From assembly GCF_947241125.1 (NCBI RefSeq), contig NZ_OX365700.1:2822001-2886000 (forward strand): 64,000 nucleotides of DNA, in the 5' to 3' direction. Source of the stretch: Nitrospira tepida. GTDB taxonomy: Bacteria; Nitrospirota; Nitrospiria; Nitrospirales; Nitrospiraceae. The translations under genes were made by a program, and so were the position numbers. The stretch's first letter is position 1, and each line of letters starts with the position of its first letter. A model generated the notes under the pieces. That model did not search any database. It was not told the DNA's origin and worked only from the letters and a program-made list of their open reading frames with translations. Positions 63,051-64,000 of this stretch are shown here, piece after piece.

Positions 63051-63416
63051 ATGATTCCGCGCCCGAAAGCTTCCTTCGCAGAACGGCTTCGGAAACTCCG
63101 TCCTCAGTTGGCGCATGCCTTTGCCGTTCATCAGGAGAATCGGCCGCTGCCTCAGGAAGACCAGGCTCTGCTCGAACGGTTGGCCGAGACCATCATCGAC
63201 CGCCGCATGGCCACGCCGGCGCTCCTGTTTTTTGAGTCGGTGGGCCCGATGAATTTTCTCGGCAGTCAAGTCCTCCATTTCCTCACGCCCCTGCTCAACC
63301 TGACCTGCCGTGCCACGGAGTTCGACCGCGCCGCCCGCCTGTTGGAGCGCCGCGACACCATCCCCCGCTTGATCGCCCTCATCGAGGCCAAGGCTTCGGT
63401 CGTCGCGACCCGATGA
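63051..63416 (+). CDS. Hypothetical helical protein
   Basis: 121 residues from ATG 63051 (a TTG at 63036 is possible). Helical with a basic start (RPKASFAERLRKLRPQL) and a hydrophobic middle (ALLFFESVGPMNFLGSQVL). The segment around ESVGPMNFLGSQ resembles small proteins found near large metabolic units; no function known. Overlaps the next gene by four bases. Confidence 0.65.
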   Translation: MIPRPKASFAERLRKLRPQLAHAFAVHQENRPLPQEDQALLERLAETIIDRRMATPALLFFESVGPMNFLGSQVLHFLTPLLNLTCRATEFDRAARLLERRDTIPRLIALIEAKASVVATR

Positions 63417-64000
63417 CGGAGCAGCCGTCCACTCACCTCGCCGCGGACCAGCCGCTGTCCGTCATCATCGCCACCGATTGCGGCAGCACGACCACCAAAG
63501 CCATCCTCATCGAAAAAATCGGCGGGGAGTATCGACAGACGTTCCGGGGCGAGGCTCCGACCACCGTCGAGGCTCCGTTCGAGGACGTCACCAGGGGAGT
63601 CCTCAATTCGTTCGCCGAGATCGAAGAACTCTCCGGCCGAAAGATTCTGGACGGCGACCGTCTCATCATCCCGAGCCGGTTCGAACCGGACGGACGGCCG
63701 GCCGGCGTGGACATCTATGTCTCGACCAGCAGCGCGGGAGGCGGCTTGCAGATGGTCGTGACCGGCGTCGTCCGCAACATGACCGGGGAAAGCGCGCAAC
63801 GTTGCGCGCTCGGGGCCGGCGCGATCGTGATCGACGTCCTGGCCTCGAACGACGGGCGATTGCCCCACGAAAAGATCGAGCGCATCCGCTCGCTGCGGCC
63901 CGACATGATCCTGATGGCAGGCGGCACCGACGGCGGCACGGTCAAGCACGTCGTCGCGATGGCCCAATACGTCTCCGCCGCCGAGCCGCGCCCCCGGTTC
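63413..64000 (+). CDS. MutL/GlmL-like ATPase, 3' end outside window
   Basis: First 196 residues of a protein with an ASKHA-type phosphate motif: VIIATDCGSTTTKAILIE near residues 18-35, followed by DIYVSTSSAGGGLQMVV and ILMAGGTDGG. This order fits the glutamate mutase accessory protein family (GlmL/MutL). A mutase is not visible in the window. The gene is cut by the window end. Confidence 0.7.
   Translation, partial: MTEQPSTHLAADQPLSVIIATDCGSTTTKAILIEKIGGEYRQTFRGEAPTTVEAPFEDVTRGVLNSFAEIEELSGRKILDGDRLIIPSRFEPDGRPAGVDIYVSTSSAGGGLQMVVTGVVRNMTGESAQRCALGAGAIVIDVLASNDGRLPHEKIERIRSLRPDMILMAGGTDGGTVKHVVAMAQYVSAAEPRPRF

Overview
The window is a GC-rich bacterial chromosome segment of a Gram-negative organism (several lipoproteins with lipoboxes, LpoB-type protein, Mrp, Rieske proteins). 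The gene content and the style of the proteins (an animal-like short transketolase, PutA-like proline catabolism, PpdK, many secreted proteins of unknown function) fit a Nitrospirota/Nitrospira-like bacterium; this assignment is inference, because no rRNA or other marker lies in the window.

Layout. 0.1-8.8 kb (mostly minus strand): a Crp/Fnr regulator behind a transketolase, an ion permease, and a complete sulfate ABC importer operon (Rrf2 regulator, binding protein, CysT, CysW, CysA). 9-19.6 kb (plus strand): glyQS, a small membrane protein, ppdK, ribD, a secreted alpha/beta hydrolase and an MFS transporter. 19.8-26.6 kb: an accessory zone with an S24-type repressor, a secreted protein of unknown function, ribE, two toxin-antitoxin loci and three frameshifted genes. 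26.6-37.8 kb: acs, a caspase-fold protein that has lost its catalytic cysteine, a four-gene lipoprotein operon (LPP20, LpoB, COG3014 type, second LPP20-like), a PIN toxin pair, a HEAT-repeat protein and proC.

38.0-50.2 kb is a 12.2-kb integrative element bounded by a perfect 38-bp direct repeat lying in the 3' end of a small host gene; either end preserves a complete reading frame for that gene. It carries a tyrosine integrase, a CGNR-like zinc-finger protein, an AlpA/excisionase-like protein, a zinc-finger primase piece, a DUF3987-like ATPase, a P27-family small terminase and an HK97-fold major capsid protein, but no recognisable large terminase, portal, protease or tail genes. An IS21-family insertion sequence (2,248 bp, 6-bp target duplication) sits inside one of its genes. 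The set looks like a capsid-encoding phage satellite or a reduced prophage.

50.2-64 kb is core genome again: aroQ-efp-accB-accC, thiE, bioD with an SDR gene, a PutA-like proline dehydrogenase/P5C dehydrogenase, mrp, a Rieske protein, lipA and the start of a MutL/GlmL-like ATPase gene. Proline catabolism (putA) and synthesis (proC), pyruvate/PEP and acetate activation (ppdK, acs), and the biotin-dependent start of fatty acid synthesis (accBC, bioD) are all present.

The least expected signal is a pair of about 215-bp elements (12814-13028 and 20501-20717). Each begins at the stop codon of the upstream gene and folds into the same nested set of six helices; several helices differ in sequence between the copies but remain perfectly paired, which is the signature of a conserved RNA or single-stranded DNA structure. 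No tRNA, rRNA or CRISPR array was recognised.
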